Shown in pieces: positions 1 through 13,899 of a DNA stretch of 64,000 nucleotides. The stretch is from Oreohelix idahoensis (Eukaryota > Mollusca > Gastropoda > Stylommatophora > Oreohelicidae), in the NCBI GenBank assembly GCA_024509875.1, contig JAMPIV010017569.1, forward strand, positions 1 to 64,000, in the 5' to 3' direction. The position numbers and the translations under genes are program-made. Every line of letters begins with the position of its first letter. Positions within the stretch are counted from its first letter, which is position 1. The notes beneath the pieces were generated by a model. That model did not search any database, had not been told where the DNA came from, and saw only the letters and a list, made by a program, of their open reading frames with translations.

Positions 1-2711
1 TCCACAATTTCCACTGAAGCCAGGGCCAGCCCCTCTCTTCAAACCCGGTGTCACATGAACGGCGAAGTTCAAATTACATGCGTGCCGTTAGCACGCACTC
101 GTCAATGTGGCCCGTTATGTACCACGCGTGCGGTACTTAGGCCGACGCTCGGATCTATTATAGATGTAGAATAAAATCTTTACCATCAATTTAGCTGGCC
201 AAAACCTCCCGCACGAAAGTATCGTACAAGCCGAAGATAGACATACGTCAGACAATATCCCAATCGACAGCCAATAGCGTGTCGACCAACGATAGCGCCA
301 ACAGTGTATTAATAATTTATTGTAAAATTCCATCACCCTTAAGGAAGGATATACTACACGTAAAGACACTTACTGGAGCTATTGCATTTGGTCCCACGAA
401 AGCGGACGGATTAGAACTCTGTTTATTCATTTCTTGGTGTTCTACAGGTTTTATGTTGGTGGTTTTTGTGTTCCTTGGTGTGTATTTGCATATTTGTGAT
501 TATTGATGTATTCTTATGTTGTTTGTGCTGATATGCATTATTTTTCAGATATATTTCTTCTTTAATAAATTTTACTCATTTATTAATGCGCTGTTCACGA
601 CCCTTTCATCCATACTTAATTATTACAAGCTCTTTACTATAGTCTCTATTTTTGACAAGAGAAAAGAGAGAGAGCGGGAGGTGCTTAGACTATATAAGTG
701 TGTTGAGGCTTGGAGAGAGAGATAACTTTTAACAAATCTTCCAGGTTGGTCTCAAGTCCACCCCCTATTTACACCTTACCTATGTGTAATCTATAATTTT
801 GCCAGTTCACTATCATTGTCGGTTTCACTACCATTGTCTAACTCGACAAATACTCTTACACTTTAACTCAACCACGACAGTGAGTTAGTCTAAGGCATGC
901 GTATATTTTTTCCATATACATTATGTAATCGCCCGAAACCAGATGAATGAAAAGTAACACTGTTCCTTACCGCGCAATCCGCATGAGACGACAAAGGAGG
1001 GTTGAGCATGGGGCTGATTATCTTCTTCTATGGAAACGTTGAGGCTCCTTCCTCCCCCCCCCCCCTCAAAAAATATTCATCGATTTACATGAACATAAAG
1101 AAGACTTGTAAAGACATTGAACGGATGGCACGGAATAAGAACACGTGGTTTGATTATGTCAAGACGTATGCTATCTCGGGACATGAAGGGAAAGTTGAAA
1201 ATAATTATTTAATGTAGAACGTTATTTTACAGATATCTGAAGATTGAATATTATTATTATTTTTAAAACTTTGCACGGAATAAGGTAGAATACCATAAGA
1301 AGAAATAAATAAATCAACCATAAACTACTCATGTAAAGAGGTGATCGACAGTCAAGAATAAAACTTAAACAAAACAATCTAGGCATGTAAACAGTTAGAC
1401 GGCTAAAAATAGAAATAAAACAAAATAACAAATTGTTTTCATGGACGGACGCAGACGTCAAAGAATAGAGCTGAAATAATACATTAAAATAAACAACTTA
1501 AGTGAAGGGTTAGATTCTACCCGTTAGACCGGCAATACTAAGACAATTTCCTTATTGGTAATTGTAAAGTCCCATCTTTTCCCTTCAAAGTTGCACTCTT
1601 TTCCTGGCGCGATCCGGCCCGGGAAATAAATTGCGCACCTGGTGAAATAACTCGTAGTTCTTCCCAATACACTACTGATGAGGATTGTTGCATGGTTTGC
1701 AAGCATCTGGGTTTGAGCTCGATTCGGATAGTTGCACCATGAAACACCTCGGCTGAATAAATAAATGAAATAGATCGCATATATCGATGCATGACGCGTT
1801 AGACATAGTAACGACAGTCGTTGTGTGGCCTTCAAGGCAAATGGCAGTGTTTCAAAATATGTGGCATGGCCACTTAGCCAAAGCGTTTTAAAGATGTGGT
1901 ATAACCACTCAAATGTGATAGTGCATAACTAGAAAGTTATATTTAAAGCAGAAATAAAGAATGTATATATAAGGACCCTTGAGTCTTAAAATAGAAGACG
2001 GCAATATTAGCCGCAATAATATATGATTAATTTAAGTCGTAAAATATGAAAAGCAGTTAGAATATGTAGTGCTGATTAAGCCTGGCTTTGAATGCCAAAG
2101 TAAATTTATATATTAGACAGTTTATCTACTAGAACTAGAAGAATGTTTAATTCTGTATAAATACAAGAATTATGCCAAACAGTTTTGGTGGAAATATAAT
2201 CGAACGTTATTTATAACGATAATGTATCGGACATGCAATGTCTGTGAAATATAGACTCTACGCTATAATGTATCCAGTGCTCGTGATGTGAACTATATTA
2301 AGTATTGTCTGTGGTTCATAATAGAAGAATGAATCCATATTAAATTATTATGTCGTCAAAAACTGGTCTTATGCATTAACATATTCAAGGTTCCAGTTAT
2401 GACTGTTTTTATGAAGAATGACCATTGACATTCAAATGAATACACACGCTGTCACATGTATATATATACATACATACATTTGAATAATTATTGTATTAGA
2501 CCAGTTCGTGTTACAAACTTTAACAGGTATAAGTACATTTTTTTCTGTAGTTTTGTATAACCCTAAAATTGGGGATTGCATTGCATTCTTTCGAATGATT
2601 ACTACTAACTGTGTAAACCGCTTCCCCCCCCCCGAGCTATTGCTGCTGTGTCTTAGTAATACTTTCTTGGGTTCGCCCACAGCCAATTAAGCGAGCGCAT
2701 GGGTAGGGAAC
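1..2711. other. Unassigned AT-rich DNA
   Basis: No gene is recognised. The reading frames here are short (about 100 residues or fewer), lack recognisable motifs and occur on both strands as expected by chance. A pure C run lies near 1057 and another near 2624. No tandem array or terminal repeat was seen. Confidence 0.5.
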
Positions 2712-2839
<128 letters not shown>

Positions 2840-3126
2840 CAGTTCTAGGATTCACTAGTTTCTATCTTAGTTTGTGAGCCACGCGCAGTAGCGCGAGCCG
2901 ATTTAACCGTTAAAGGGCGTAGCCAATAACCAGGGCCCGCCAGATTTAGAACAGCCACATTTTGGAGAGGATGGAAATAAAGTTTTGTTTCGTGATGTTG
3001 TCTGTAAGGTAGTGTGTAAATAAAATAAACCTATGTGTGTTACTAATATGGTAAAAATGCTTTGTATTTCGCAGGGAATACCCTAGAGACCCCGGAACAA
3101 ACGGAAAGCCCCTGTAGTCGGTTTTC

Positions 3127-3240
3127 ATGTTGGATACAAGTTTATGTTGGATACCAGTTCAAGTAGGATATCAGTTTTAGTGGATACCAGTTTGTTTGTA
3201 GGACCCCAGTTGTGTTGGATCCGATTTGTCTTGTATCCCC
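3127..3240. repeat. Degenerate ~20-bp minisatellite
   Basis: The motif tggatacca(g) followed by ttt recurs about five times at roughly 20-bp spacing (tggatacaag, tggataccag, ggatatcag, tggataccag, ggaccccag, tggatccga). The copies are diverged, so this is an old short tandem array. Confidence 0.6.
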
Positions 3241-4860
<1,620 letters not shown>

Positions 4861-4925
4861 TGTGGTACAAGTTTGTGGTACATGTTTGGGGTACAAGTTA
4901 GTGGTACAAGTTTGCGGTACAAGTT
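4861..4925. repeat. 13-bp tandem repeat, 5 copies
   Basis: Five contiguous 13-bp units of the form tgtggtacaagtt, with one or two changes each, occupy exactly 65 bp. Confidence 0.85.
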
Positions 4926-5199
4926 GCCAGCAGTCTACACTTGACTTGACAACCTTAGCAGTTACCTCGGCCGTGTGCAAGAGATGTAATGTAACCAAAA
5001 GATTTGACTATCGACAAAAAGTACAGTCCAAAACACCTCTGGGACCAAACAGTGGCTGAAGCAGACGCCAGCCATCTGACTCCAAACTGAAAGCTGAGTA
5101 GCAAACAAGTGAAATCTATTAACTTTTTCCCAAAAGTTTATCACCACTAAGTTAAATCCTCCTTCTGCTTCTTCTTCTTCGATCCTTTGCCGCCGACCG

Positions 5200-6930
5200 T
5201 CAAAGCAGTCTGTGGCCATCACGCCTAGTGGCGTCTTGTAGGGCAACAACAAATTGATTCCACTTTGCGCGGTCGGTGGCAATCCTTCGTACAGTGCCCC
5301 AGCTCTGGTTCATTCTTTGCATCTCAGCCTCCACAGTCCTCCGCCAAGTTGTTTTTGGTCGGCCTCTCTTTCGTTTTCATTCAGGGGTCCATAGCATAGC
5401 TGTTTTTGTGATGGCATCGGGGTCTCTTCTGAGGACATGGCCAACCCAACTCCAGCGTCTGCCAGCTATGATGGTGTGCATGTCCTCTTGCTTGCTCTGA
5501 GTAAACAGATCTTGGTTGGTGATGGTATTCTGCCAAAAGATTCGGTGAATCTTTCTTAGGCATGTTGTGTGAAAAGAGGACAATTTCGACATTTCCTTCT
5601 CTGTAACTCTCCAGCATTCCGCACCATAGAGAAGCACATAAAGCACACAGCTCTGATATAATCTTAATTTTGTGCTTGTGCTGTATTGAGAGGACTTCCA
5701 GATGTTGTTTAGGCTAAAAAAGGCTGTTCTTGCTTTGTTCATTCTGTTGTTGATGTCTTTGCTTGCTCCGCCGTCTGGTGTTACTATGCATCCTAGGTAT
5801 GTGAAGGTGTTTGTCTGTACCAGTTGCTGATTCCTTACTGATATGGGCTCAGGGTTGCTTACATTGAGCGTCATGACCTCTGACGTTTTTAGATTGATGT
5901 TCAAGCCCACCTGCTGGCTATACTTATTAAATCTATCCGTTTTTTCCTGGATGTGTTGATGTGAATGTGCTAGTAGTGCAATGTCATCTGCATATTCCAG
6001 ATCTTCCAATGTAGAAAATGTAGTCCACCTTATTCCTATTGGATTGCCCTCTGTTGTCTGGCGCATCACCGAGTCTATGACTGTTAAAAATAGAGTGGTT
6101 GATAAGGGGCATCCCTGTCGTACTCCTTTCTTCACCTCAAAGGTTAGGTTGCTCTGCCCAACGCTACACGTAAAGTTGGCATAGAGGTTTTTTATGATTG
6201 ACACTTTGCAGCTTGGAATTCCATAAGCCCTCAGTATTTTCCATAAACTGTTCCTATGTATGCTGTCAAAAGCCTTTTCAAAATCAACGAAATTAATGTA
6301 TAGCTGTCTTTGCCATTCTGAGCACTGCTCTATAATGTTCCTGAGGGTAAATATATGATCTACACATCTTCTGTTCTTTCTAAATCCTGCTTGTTCTTTC
6401 CTCAGTTTGTGGTCTACTGCTTTTGAAATTCTCTGTATAATTATCCTGCCTATTATTTTGCTGGGAACTGAGAGAAGAGTGATTCCTCTCCAATTATTGC
6501 AGTCTGCAATATCTCCCTTCTTGGGAAATTTGACAATTATTCCTTTGTTCCACTCTGTTGCTGTTGTCTCTGTTTTTCAAACTTGTGCAAATAGTAGTTC
6601 TAATAGTTCTGCTGCTAGCTCGGGGTCTGTCTTAAATAGTTCTGCATTTAAGTTATCATGACCAGGAGCTTTTCCATTCTTTAACTCTTTGATTGCTGTG
6701 ATGATTTCTTCTTTTCGGGGAATGTATGTATTAACATCTAGATCATTTTCAGAGTCAGGAACATTCAATTGTGTCTCTGGTGGTTCCTTGTTCAGAGTTT
6801 CTCTGAAATGCTCTGCCCATCTTGTTTCCTGTCCCTCCGCTGTCGTGATGAGATTTCCTTGCTTATCTCTTACTAATGTAATATTGTTTGCACCTCGTTT
6901 TCCGCTGATGAATTTAGTTGTTAAATAAAG
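5200..6930 (-). pseudogene. RTE reverse transcriptase domain (3' half of split LINE)
   Basis: The frame continues the endonuclease polyprotein: a linker (RWAEHFRETLNK, KNGKAPGHDNLNAEL), then palm motifs including NFVDFEKAFDSIHR, GVRQGCPLS and LEYADDIALL with the YADD-type catalytic pair, and the C-terminal WVGHVLRRDP region. Two nonsense codons break an otherwise single frame: TGA at 6577-6579, where related proteins have Trp, and TGA at 5377-5379, where they have Gly. After the second, the frame stays open to TGA at 5200-5202, followed by the (GAA)n tail. Both lesions look like single-base substitutions, so the copy is moderately young but dead. Confidence 0.88.
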
Positions 6931-8690
6931 AAGTGAAGACAAAAACTCGAAGAGATAAAAGACATTTCATCAATGAACTGGCCGTAGAAGCTGAAAATGC
7001 TGCAAGAACTGGTAATAGTAGGTGCCTTTATCAAATTACAAAACAACTATGTCACCAGCCTACTGCTATGGAAACACCTGTTAAAGGTAAATTAGGGAAT
7101 TCAATACCAACAGAAAAAGAACAAATGAAGAGATGGGCTGAGCACTTCATGGAGGTGCTAAACAGACCACCACCAACAGTAACACCTGATTTTAATAATG
7201 AAACATCCACAACCACTTTGCCAATAACTTGCGATGAATTCACGCTGGACGAGATCAAACAAGCCGTTAAAAGATTAAAAAAATTTAAAGCTGCTGGAGT
7301 TGACGAAATTTCAGGGGAAATGATTAAAGCAGTTAATGACAACAACCTCTTGAGAATTTTAGATATTATAAATGAATATGGAGAGAAGAACAACCACCAC
7401 AACAATGGAAAGACAGTATTATTGTAAAGTTACCGAAGAAAGGTGATCTATCAGACTGTAATAACTGGCGTGGTATATCTCTATTATCAGTACCTGGAAA
7501 ATTATTATGTTGCATGATGTTAGAAAGACTTAAATTGCATGCTGACGAAAAGATCAGAGAAGAACAAGCGGGTTTCAGGCCGAAACGATCATGTATTGAT
7601 CAAATATTCACACTAAGAACAATTATAGAAGAATCAGTGGAAAGGCAATCGCCACTTATTATCACCTTCGTCGATTTTCAAAAAGCCTTTGATAGTCTAC
7701 ACCGCCCATCATTGTGGAAGATACTTACAATCTATGGTTTTTCCAACAAAATATGTGAATATAATCAAAGCGCTATATGACAATGCAAGATGTTGTGTTA
7801 GAACAAATAAAGGGAATACAGAATGGTTTACAGTAGAAACAGGGGTGAAACAATTGGCTGTATATGTCACCACTACTTTTTGGTAGCTATTGATTGGGTT
7901 TATGAGAAACTATACCCCACAATGAACAATTGGGTATAAAATGGACAAATAGAAAATTCCTGGGGGACCTGGATTTCGCAGATGATGTAGCATTCTTAAG
8001 TTCAACACCAAGACAATCCCAAGAAGCAATAAATAATTTGTGTCATCTCTCGGTTAAAATTGGTCTCCAAATAAATGCCTCTAAACCTAAAGCTATGAAC
8101 TTTTCTAACGAGACCTTTGATATCATCTTGAACGGGGAAAAACTACAGAAAGTTGAAAGTTTCAATTATTTAGGCAGTAAAATGACTCAGGATGGTGACA
8201 CAACAAGAGAAATCCATACTAGAATTGCTTTGGCAGCTAGCGCCTTCAATAGATTATCTAACATTTGGAAATTACGATCATTGAATATACATACCAAGCT
8301 TCGTCTGTTTAATTCAAATGTATCTCAGTGTTAACATACGGCTGTGAGAGTTGGAAAATAACAAAATCATTGGAGAACAAGCTGAATACATTCGAGAACA
8401 AATGTCTTAGAAAACTCATGAACATCAGTTGGAAAGAATTCAAGACAAATAAGAGAAGACTCTAGGCAGAAAATATTCCCGACTATATAAGGAAAAGACG
8501 ATGGTAATTATCGGTGTTGTCCTACGAATGCAAAACAACAGAATATCCACTACAGGCGCTCACTTGGGTTTCCTGAGGTAAGCGGAAAAAAGGAAGACCA
8601 AAAGAAACACTTCAATAATAAGAGTTCGTTGGGCCTAAATAATGTGCAAGAGCTAAGAGGAGTGGCGTCACAACCTTATACTGTAGTGCT
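6930..8690 (+). pseudogene. Nested RTE-like LINE fragment (reverse transcriptase)
   Basis: A plus-strand LINE fragment inserted into the minus-strand RTE. It starts in the linker before RT (KTRRDKRHFINELA, RWAEHFMEVLNRPP) and continues through KLPKKGDLSDCNNWRGISLLS, EEQAGFRPKRSC, FVDFQKAFDSLHR and DLDFADDVAFLS to C-terminal motifs such as FNYLGSKMTQDG and TYGCESWK. At least three frame disruptions are visible (about 7425, 7765 and 8330), plus later stops. It lacks the endonuclease, so it is 5'-truncated. Exact ends are uncertain; only a 4-bp match (agtg) is seen at the junctions. Its sequence differs enough from its host to be another RTE lineage. Confidence 0.82.
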
Positions 8691-9917
8691 TGTTTCATTT
8701 CTCAGTGCTGCCTCTTCTGCCTGTCTTGCAAGATCGTCTAGGAAATACCATTTGTTGGCTCGGGTTTGGCGTTTAACGTCTTTGTTCAGCTGACTGTACT
8801 GTTCGCTATATAATTGCTTTAACCTGGGGGACTTCGCTTCTGTTTTCTTTCTTTTCATGTCCTTTCTCGTAATTATGGTGTTTAATGTTTCTGGTGTTAT
8901 CCAGTCTTGCTTCTTCCTTTCCTGGAATCCCAAGCATGATTTGCTGCTTTCCTTATATATTGTTGAAATGGTGTTGAATTTCTGGTCTATATCATCATTC
9001 AATGTCTTTTCCTGACTTTTGGCAAATTGATATCGTTTCTTTATGTCAGCCGCAAAAGCTTTTCTAGTAATGGGGTCCTTCAATTTGTTGATGTCAAACC
9101 TTTTCTTTGTAGTTACAGTTGGTCCAGCCCTTCTTAGTTTCACCTTCAATTTTGCTACTACTAAATGGTGATCACTTCTCACATCTGCACCTCTTCTTAC
9201 CTTCACATCTTGTAATACATGTCTCCATCTACCATTAATCATGATGTGGTCTATCTGGTTTCTGTCCCGACCATTTGGCGATTCCCATGTTAATTTGTGA
9301 ATTTCTTTGTGTGGGAAAAGTGTTCCTCCAATGACCAGGTTGTTAATGCTACAGAAACTTATTAATTTATCCCCATTTTCGTTTGCTGTTCCGCTGCCGC
9401 ATTTCCCCATTACTCTTTCATTATATTTATTGTGTGTTCCAACTTTCGCATTGAGGTCTCCAATTACTATGATAAGATCATATCTAGGTGTGTCTTCCAT
9501 TTCTTTCTGCAGTTGTTAAATGAATTCATCCTTGACCTCTTCATCGCTGTCATTCGTTGGTGCGTAGCATTGTATTATTGTAGTATTGGTGAATCTCCCT
9601 CTCAATCTTAATCTTATCAGTCTGTTATTGATGGGTTTCCATTCCAGTAATGTCCTTTCTATTCCTTTCTGTAGAATAATGGCTACACCTTCATTGTGCT
9701 GTCCATCCTCTCTTCCAGAGTAAAGTACTGTTTCTCCTTTTGCTGTTTTAACTGTTCCTGCACCTGTCCATCTGCTTTCGCTTATCCCTAGAATGTGTAA
9801 CCTATAGTTTCTCATTTCTGCCGTGACCTGTTTTAGTTTACCCGTCTCGTTCATTATCCTAACATTCCAAAATCCTATTCTTGTTTCACGTTTTGCGGTC
9901 AGGACGTCTGTTTTCGT
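8690..9917 (-). pseudogene. RTE endonuclease domain (5' half of split LINE)
   Basis: This part encodes the N-terminal apurinic/apyrimidinic-like endonuclease that nicks the target for target-primed reverse transcription. Visible motifs are GFWNVR near the start, GISESRW with the catalytic Glu, QCYAPT, GDLNAKVG, NQIDHIMI and RSDHHLVVAK with the terminal SDH. A basic, helical linker follows (RQTRANKWYFLDDLARQAEE). The frame is open from 9917 except for one TAA at 9516-9518, which separates two halves that share the same frame. It stops just after the nested LINE joins at about 8690. The frame continues logically into the reverse-transcriptase part at 6930. Confidence 0.88.
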
Positions 9918-9929
9918 TTAAATCCTCCT

Positions 9930-10965
9930 ATGATGATCAATATCATCGTCTTCTCTTTTTAAAACAAAGTTACTTATTTTAAATATTGTTACACTCGAAA
10001 GGATTATTAAACCTGTTGATCTATAACTTTAAAGCTATAGTTGGATTAATCACTATTTAGTGAATTGTATGTCTGCACCCGAATGACTCATACTGTGTTA
10101 AGTAACTGGCGTTGGCTATTGCACGCCACATGTCAGAGAATGACCTAGAGTGTGGTGCTGGTAAGCGCGGCACGATTAAGAATTGTCACTATGTGTACTT
10201 CGCACAAGTCGTGAACATGTTTGGGATAGAAACCGAACAGAGTTTATGTTTACCCTGTTGGGGTCATATGTGTATACTACCTAGCTGGTAGTTCTTTGGA
10301 ATATGTTCAATGGAAAATGTTCTATAATAACTCGATGTGTTCAGATTTTAAGTACCTTGTATATGGAGGAAAGTGGATCATATGATACTATTATTGGATT
10401 GCTAGAATGCGTATCTTGAGAAATAACTGACATAGAATGCCGTGCTGTTGTCTTGTGAAAACTGAGGAATAAATATAATTGAATGTTGGACATGCGTCGT
10501 CACAATGAATGATGTTGGCTGGATGAAGAGCCTTTATGATTCACAGGCGTTTTTACTGGGACAAACTTCGACGAAAATGAGCTTAATAAATGCGCGGATA
10601 CAATGTTACTTGTGGATATGTGACGCCACAGTAACCTAAACATATAGATGTATACAATTAAAAATTGCTGTATCACCTTCAGCTGGGGGCTCAGGGTAAT
10701 AAACGCAAGAAAAATTTACTTCACAGAAGGGGCGGAAGATACAAAGTTCACGAAGGCTTAGAGGATTTCAGTTGTCATGTTTGATTTCTTCACATTCCTG
10801 TAAGGCCTCTGAAATAGAAACATCATCATTCTTCTGTTAATATTTCTGCCAAGAGTAATTTTGGGTTAAGGTTAATACCTTTGAATATCCTCATCATTAT
10901 ACTCAAAGTTGGCCATTGTTGGACCACTAGTGCGGAGAAGGGGAGACGAAACCCGTGACATTGAA
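9930..10965. other. Unassigned DNA
   Basis: About 1 kb with no recognised coding, tandem or terminal repeat structure. Confidence 0.4.
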
Positions 10966-11185
10966 GAAACCTGTAGATTGTATTACAATGAAGTCCTTAA
11001 TCTGGAACCCACAGGGTAAGATGTTGAGGGAAACCTTAGAACACATGGAGAAGACAACTGTAGACAGGGGTGAAGAAGGATCAAGAGTTGATGGTACGGG
11101 CCAAGAAAACCTGGCACAAGTTTGTTAAAGGCACTTGCTCCTTGAGGAACTGAAAGATGATGATGGTCATTATTATTATATTGAA
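10966..11185 (+). pseudogene. RTE LINE 3'-end relic
   Basis: Read with frameshifts, the plus strand resembles the C-terminal end of RTE proteins: a SLIWNPQGK segment, then a basic Arg/Thr-rich stretch, a LEEQ-like end and a GATGATGATG-type tail followed by ATT repeats. It has no intact frame. Identification rests on the WNPQGK motif and the tail, so confidence is moderate. Confidence 0.55.
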
Positions 11186-11429
11186 CCAACTAATAGCTAG
11201 ACAAGGCAACCCTTGTTCTGGAACTCCACTATAAGAGAATGAACGAACTTTATTTTCAAAGGGTTGAGAATTGGGCACGCAGGCCCGTCTGACATTCTGC
11301 CCTTCCTTTCTCTCGTCTTTTATACTGTTGCATTTATTCTCACATGCATTTTGCCCATCAATGTAAAGGAATTCAACGTTGTAAAGGTAAAATAATAGCA
11401 TACTGACATTCAAAGTATCTAATTATAAA

Positions 11430-11623
11430 CATGAAATAAAATATGTTGAAAAGTACAAACTAAATATCACCATGAAATAAAATATGTTGAAAAGTACAAA
11501 CTAAATATCACCATGAAATAAAATATGTTGAACAGTACAAAATAATATCACCATGAAATAAAGTATGTTGAAAAATACAAACTAAATATCACCATGAAAT
11601 AAAATATGTTGAAAAGTACAAAC
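11430..11623. repeat. 41-bp tandem repeat, ~4.7 copies
   Basis: The unit starts catgaaataaaatatgttga and continues to atatcac, 41 bp in all. Successive copies differ by a few substitutions and small deletions. It abuts the 3' end of the CR1-like LINE to its right. Confidence 0.92.
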
Positions 11624-11644
11624 ATTATCATTAAACCTAAATTC

Positions 11645-12730
11645 GATATTATATCATTTATTCGGAAAAAATAACCACATTAGGGGGGCAGTATAACTTT
11701 TCTTGAATAAGTCAAGCCTAGGCTTGGGCACTTGTATTTTGTTAAGGCGTTGACTGCGTCTTTCATTGTATTTGAATATTGGCCACAGATATGTTGGAGC
11801 ATTCTGTGACAGAATTTTGTGAATAAATTTAGCTTTGTTGAACAGAAAGCGCTTTCTTAGAGGCAATATTTTGAGATCTTTATATAGATCTACACACTGT
11901 GTTTGGCAGTTGTCAGAAACTAGATGCATTGCACGCTTTTGTAGTGAATGGAGTCTTTTTGAGTTGGACATAGAACAACCATCCCAGATTGAGGAGCAAT
12001 AGTCAAGGTTTGTTTGTATGTGAGATATATAGAACAATTTTCGTGCATCTTCATCTAGGAAATGTTTGATTTTAGCTAACTGGTAAATTTTCTGTGCCGT
12101 TTGCTTGGTCAGTGCATGTACATGTGAGTTCCAATTTAGATGCTGGTCAACGACTATTCCTAGAGTTTTATGTTCATTAACGTTTTCAATTGGTGAGGTA
12201 TGATCTGAAGTGTTGTTTTCTCTGAATTTTGTAATTTTTGTCTAGTTGATATTAACATGCATTTTGTTTTAATTATATTAATTAGCATGCGATTTCCGAT
12301 GCTCCACTTAATCAGATTATCTGTATCTTTTTGTAACGATAGTTCGAGTGTGTTGCAACTTGTATCACTTGTGTAGACAGTACAGTCATCAGCAAATAGG
12401 TCACAGGATGCGTGCTCGACCTGTAGTGTAAGGTCATTAATGTATATGGCAAAAAGTAGAGGCCCAAGAATAGAGCCCTGAGGAACGCCGGTATTTATTA
12501 CGGTTGGGTTTGAGCAAGAGTTATTGTAAGAAACTACATGTTTTCTGTCTGACAGGAATGATTTAATTATCGTCACTAGTTGAAGGTTTACTTTTGATGT
12601 TTCTAGTTTTCTAATTAAAATAGCGTGATCTATCATATCAAATGCTTTTTTAAAGTCTACAAAAACTGTCCCACATATGTTATCGTTATTAATATTTAAG
12701 TGCCAGTTATCAATCATCTTAGTTAGAGCT
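11645..12730 (-). pseudogene. CR1/L2-like LINE reverse transcriptase relic
   Basis: The minus strand encodes part of an RT that differs from the RTE copies: GTVFVDFKKAFDMIDHAIL (motif A), INTGVPQGSILGPLLFAIY (motif B) and CDLFADDCTVY (motif C with FADD), then the C-terminal thumb region with NLDYCSSIWDGCS and LHSLQKRAM. VPQGSILGPLLF is typical of the CR1/L2/Rex group. The frame is open at 12160-12717 and 11654-12037, but these lie in different frames with a disrupted stretch between, so at least one indel occurred. The endonuclease is absent; the copy is 5'-truncated near 12730. Confidence 0.85.
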
Positions 12731-12815
12731 GTGTGACATGAATGTTTAGGTTATTGTTATGACAAGAGAAATACAGGCAGACACATACCACTTGTAGAAG
12801 GACACTGAAGACAAA

Positions 12816-12925
12816 CATGACAGAGATAAAGGAGACAAGGACAGTCTTTGAACGGAGGGCACAGGACAAAAAGACTTGGCATGAATCTGGAGTACGCCTA
12901 TGCTCTACAGGACGCCGATTAGAAA
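12816..12925 (+). pseudogene. RTE-like C-terminal relic
   Basis: A short plus-strand frame (RAQDKKTWHESGVRLCSTGRR) resembles the last ~35 residues of RTE proteins, where a DRxxW motif precedes a short LCST-like end. The context is too short for certainty. Confidence 0.4.
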
Positions 12926-13842
12926 TTATTTTTTACATGCCCTATCTGGAATCCGCTATGCATCATGGAAGTTGTCATTCATTATCATTATCATTAGCTA
13001 TTTACGCCTCATGCGGTAGCGTGGAATCACCCGTGCAACTAATCCCTCAAGAAGCCAGCATCACAACAATCATGTACTTGCAACTAGTGATTCCCGTAAC
13101 AATTTCTTTTACGACATGAGGTCGTCAGGCTCATGCACAAATGTAACCGGAATGATTACGACATTAGTAGTTAGCAATTATCCTTTAAATAATTTTAGTA
13201 CACACGTTATTGATGACGTCATTTGTCACATAGCCTCTTATCGACATTTTTTAATAAAGCCTTCCAGACAGTTACAGGAAATAATACGAGACCTGAAATC
13301 TCTAAACAGAATTAAATATACCCTCGAATAAGAGGTTATACCATTTGCTATCATAGTAACTTGTATAGTAACTGTGACGTAAATATGACATAGACATAAC
13401 TAGTGGACTATCCATCTTAACTGGTGGCTTCGCCAATGAAACAGATTATCCCAAAGGATATCCGGTAGACTGACAAATCAAAATAACTTCTCCCAACAGT
13501 CTTAGAAACCAGTTTGTGATATATGGACCGCCCAAACCCCTAACAGTAGAGTTCTCACCACGATTTATTTGTAGCTACATGGAGACTCCAGTGAAGAGAA
13601 TAATGGCTAACCCGACCCCTAGCCCTATGACACGTTTATTCTCTAAATCAACGGAAATGTTTTCAAGGTTCTGAATACAGATCATATTTGGTAGTCAGTA
13701 TGACATATTCCTCAGGGATCTAGGAACTATTGAGAGTACTGCCATTACTACTACATGAGCTGCTTCCAATTCAAAATCTAAACCGAACCTGGAACCCGTA
13801 CAAATAGCTCAAGTAAAGTAACATCTCTGGAGGTTTATCCAG
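12926..13842. other. Unassigned DNA
   Basis: No gene recognised. Short frames on the plus strand (to 13331) have no visible motif. Confidence 0.4.
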
Positions 13843-13899
13843 TGAACACAAACTTGATATATGAACACAAACTTGATATATGAACACAAACTTGATATA
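13843..13899. repeat. 19-bp tandem repeat, 3 perfect copies
   Basis: Three identical head-to-tail copies of tgaacacaaacttgatata. Confidence 0.95.

Larger units (their letters stand above)
5164..9917 (-). mobile_element. RTE-type LINE, EN to 3' tail, split by nested LINE
   Basis: A minus-strand non-LTR retrotransposon runs from an apurinic-type endonuclease (near 9917) to a (GAA)n tail (5164-5180). It is bounded by an exact 12-bp TSD, ttaaatcctcct, at 5152-5163 and 9918-9929. The 5' boundary falls at the start of the endonuclease, so the copy is slightly 5'-truncated. A second LINE in the opposite orientation interrupts it at about 6930-8690. Without that insert the element is about 3.0 kb, the usual size for an RTE single-frame polyprotein of about 1000 residues. 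The coding frame carries nonsense codons and is not functional. The RTE assignment rests on motifs and architecture; no phylogeny was done. Confidence 0.9.
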
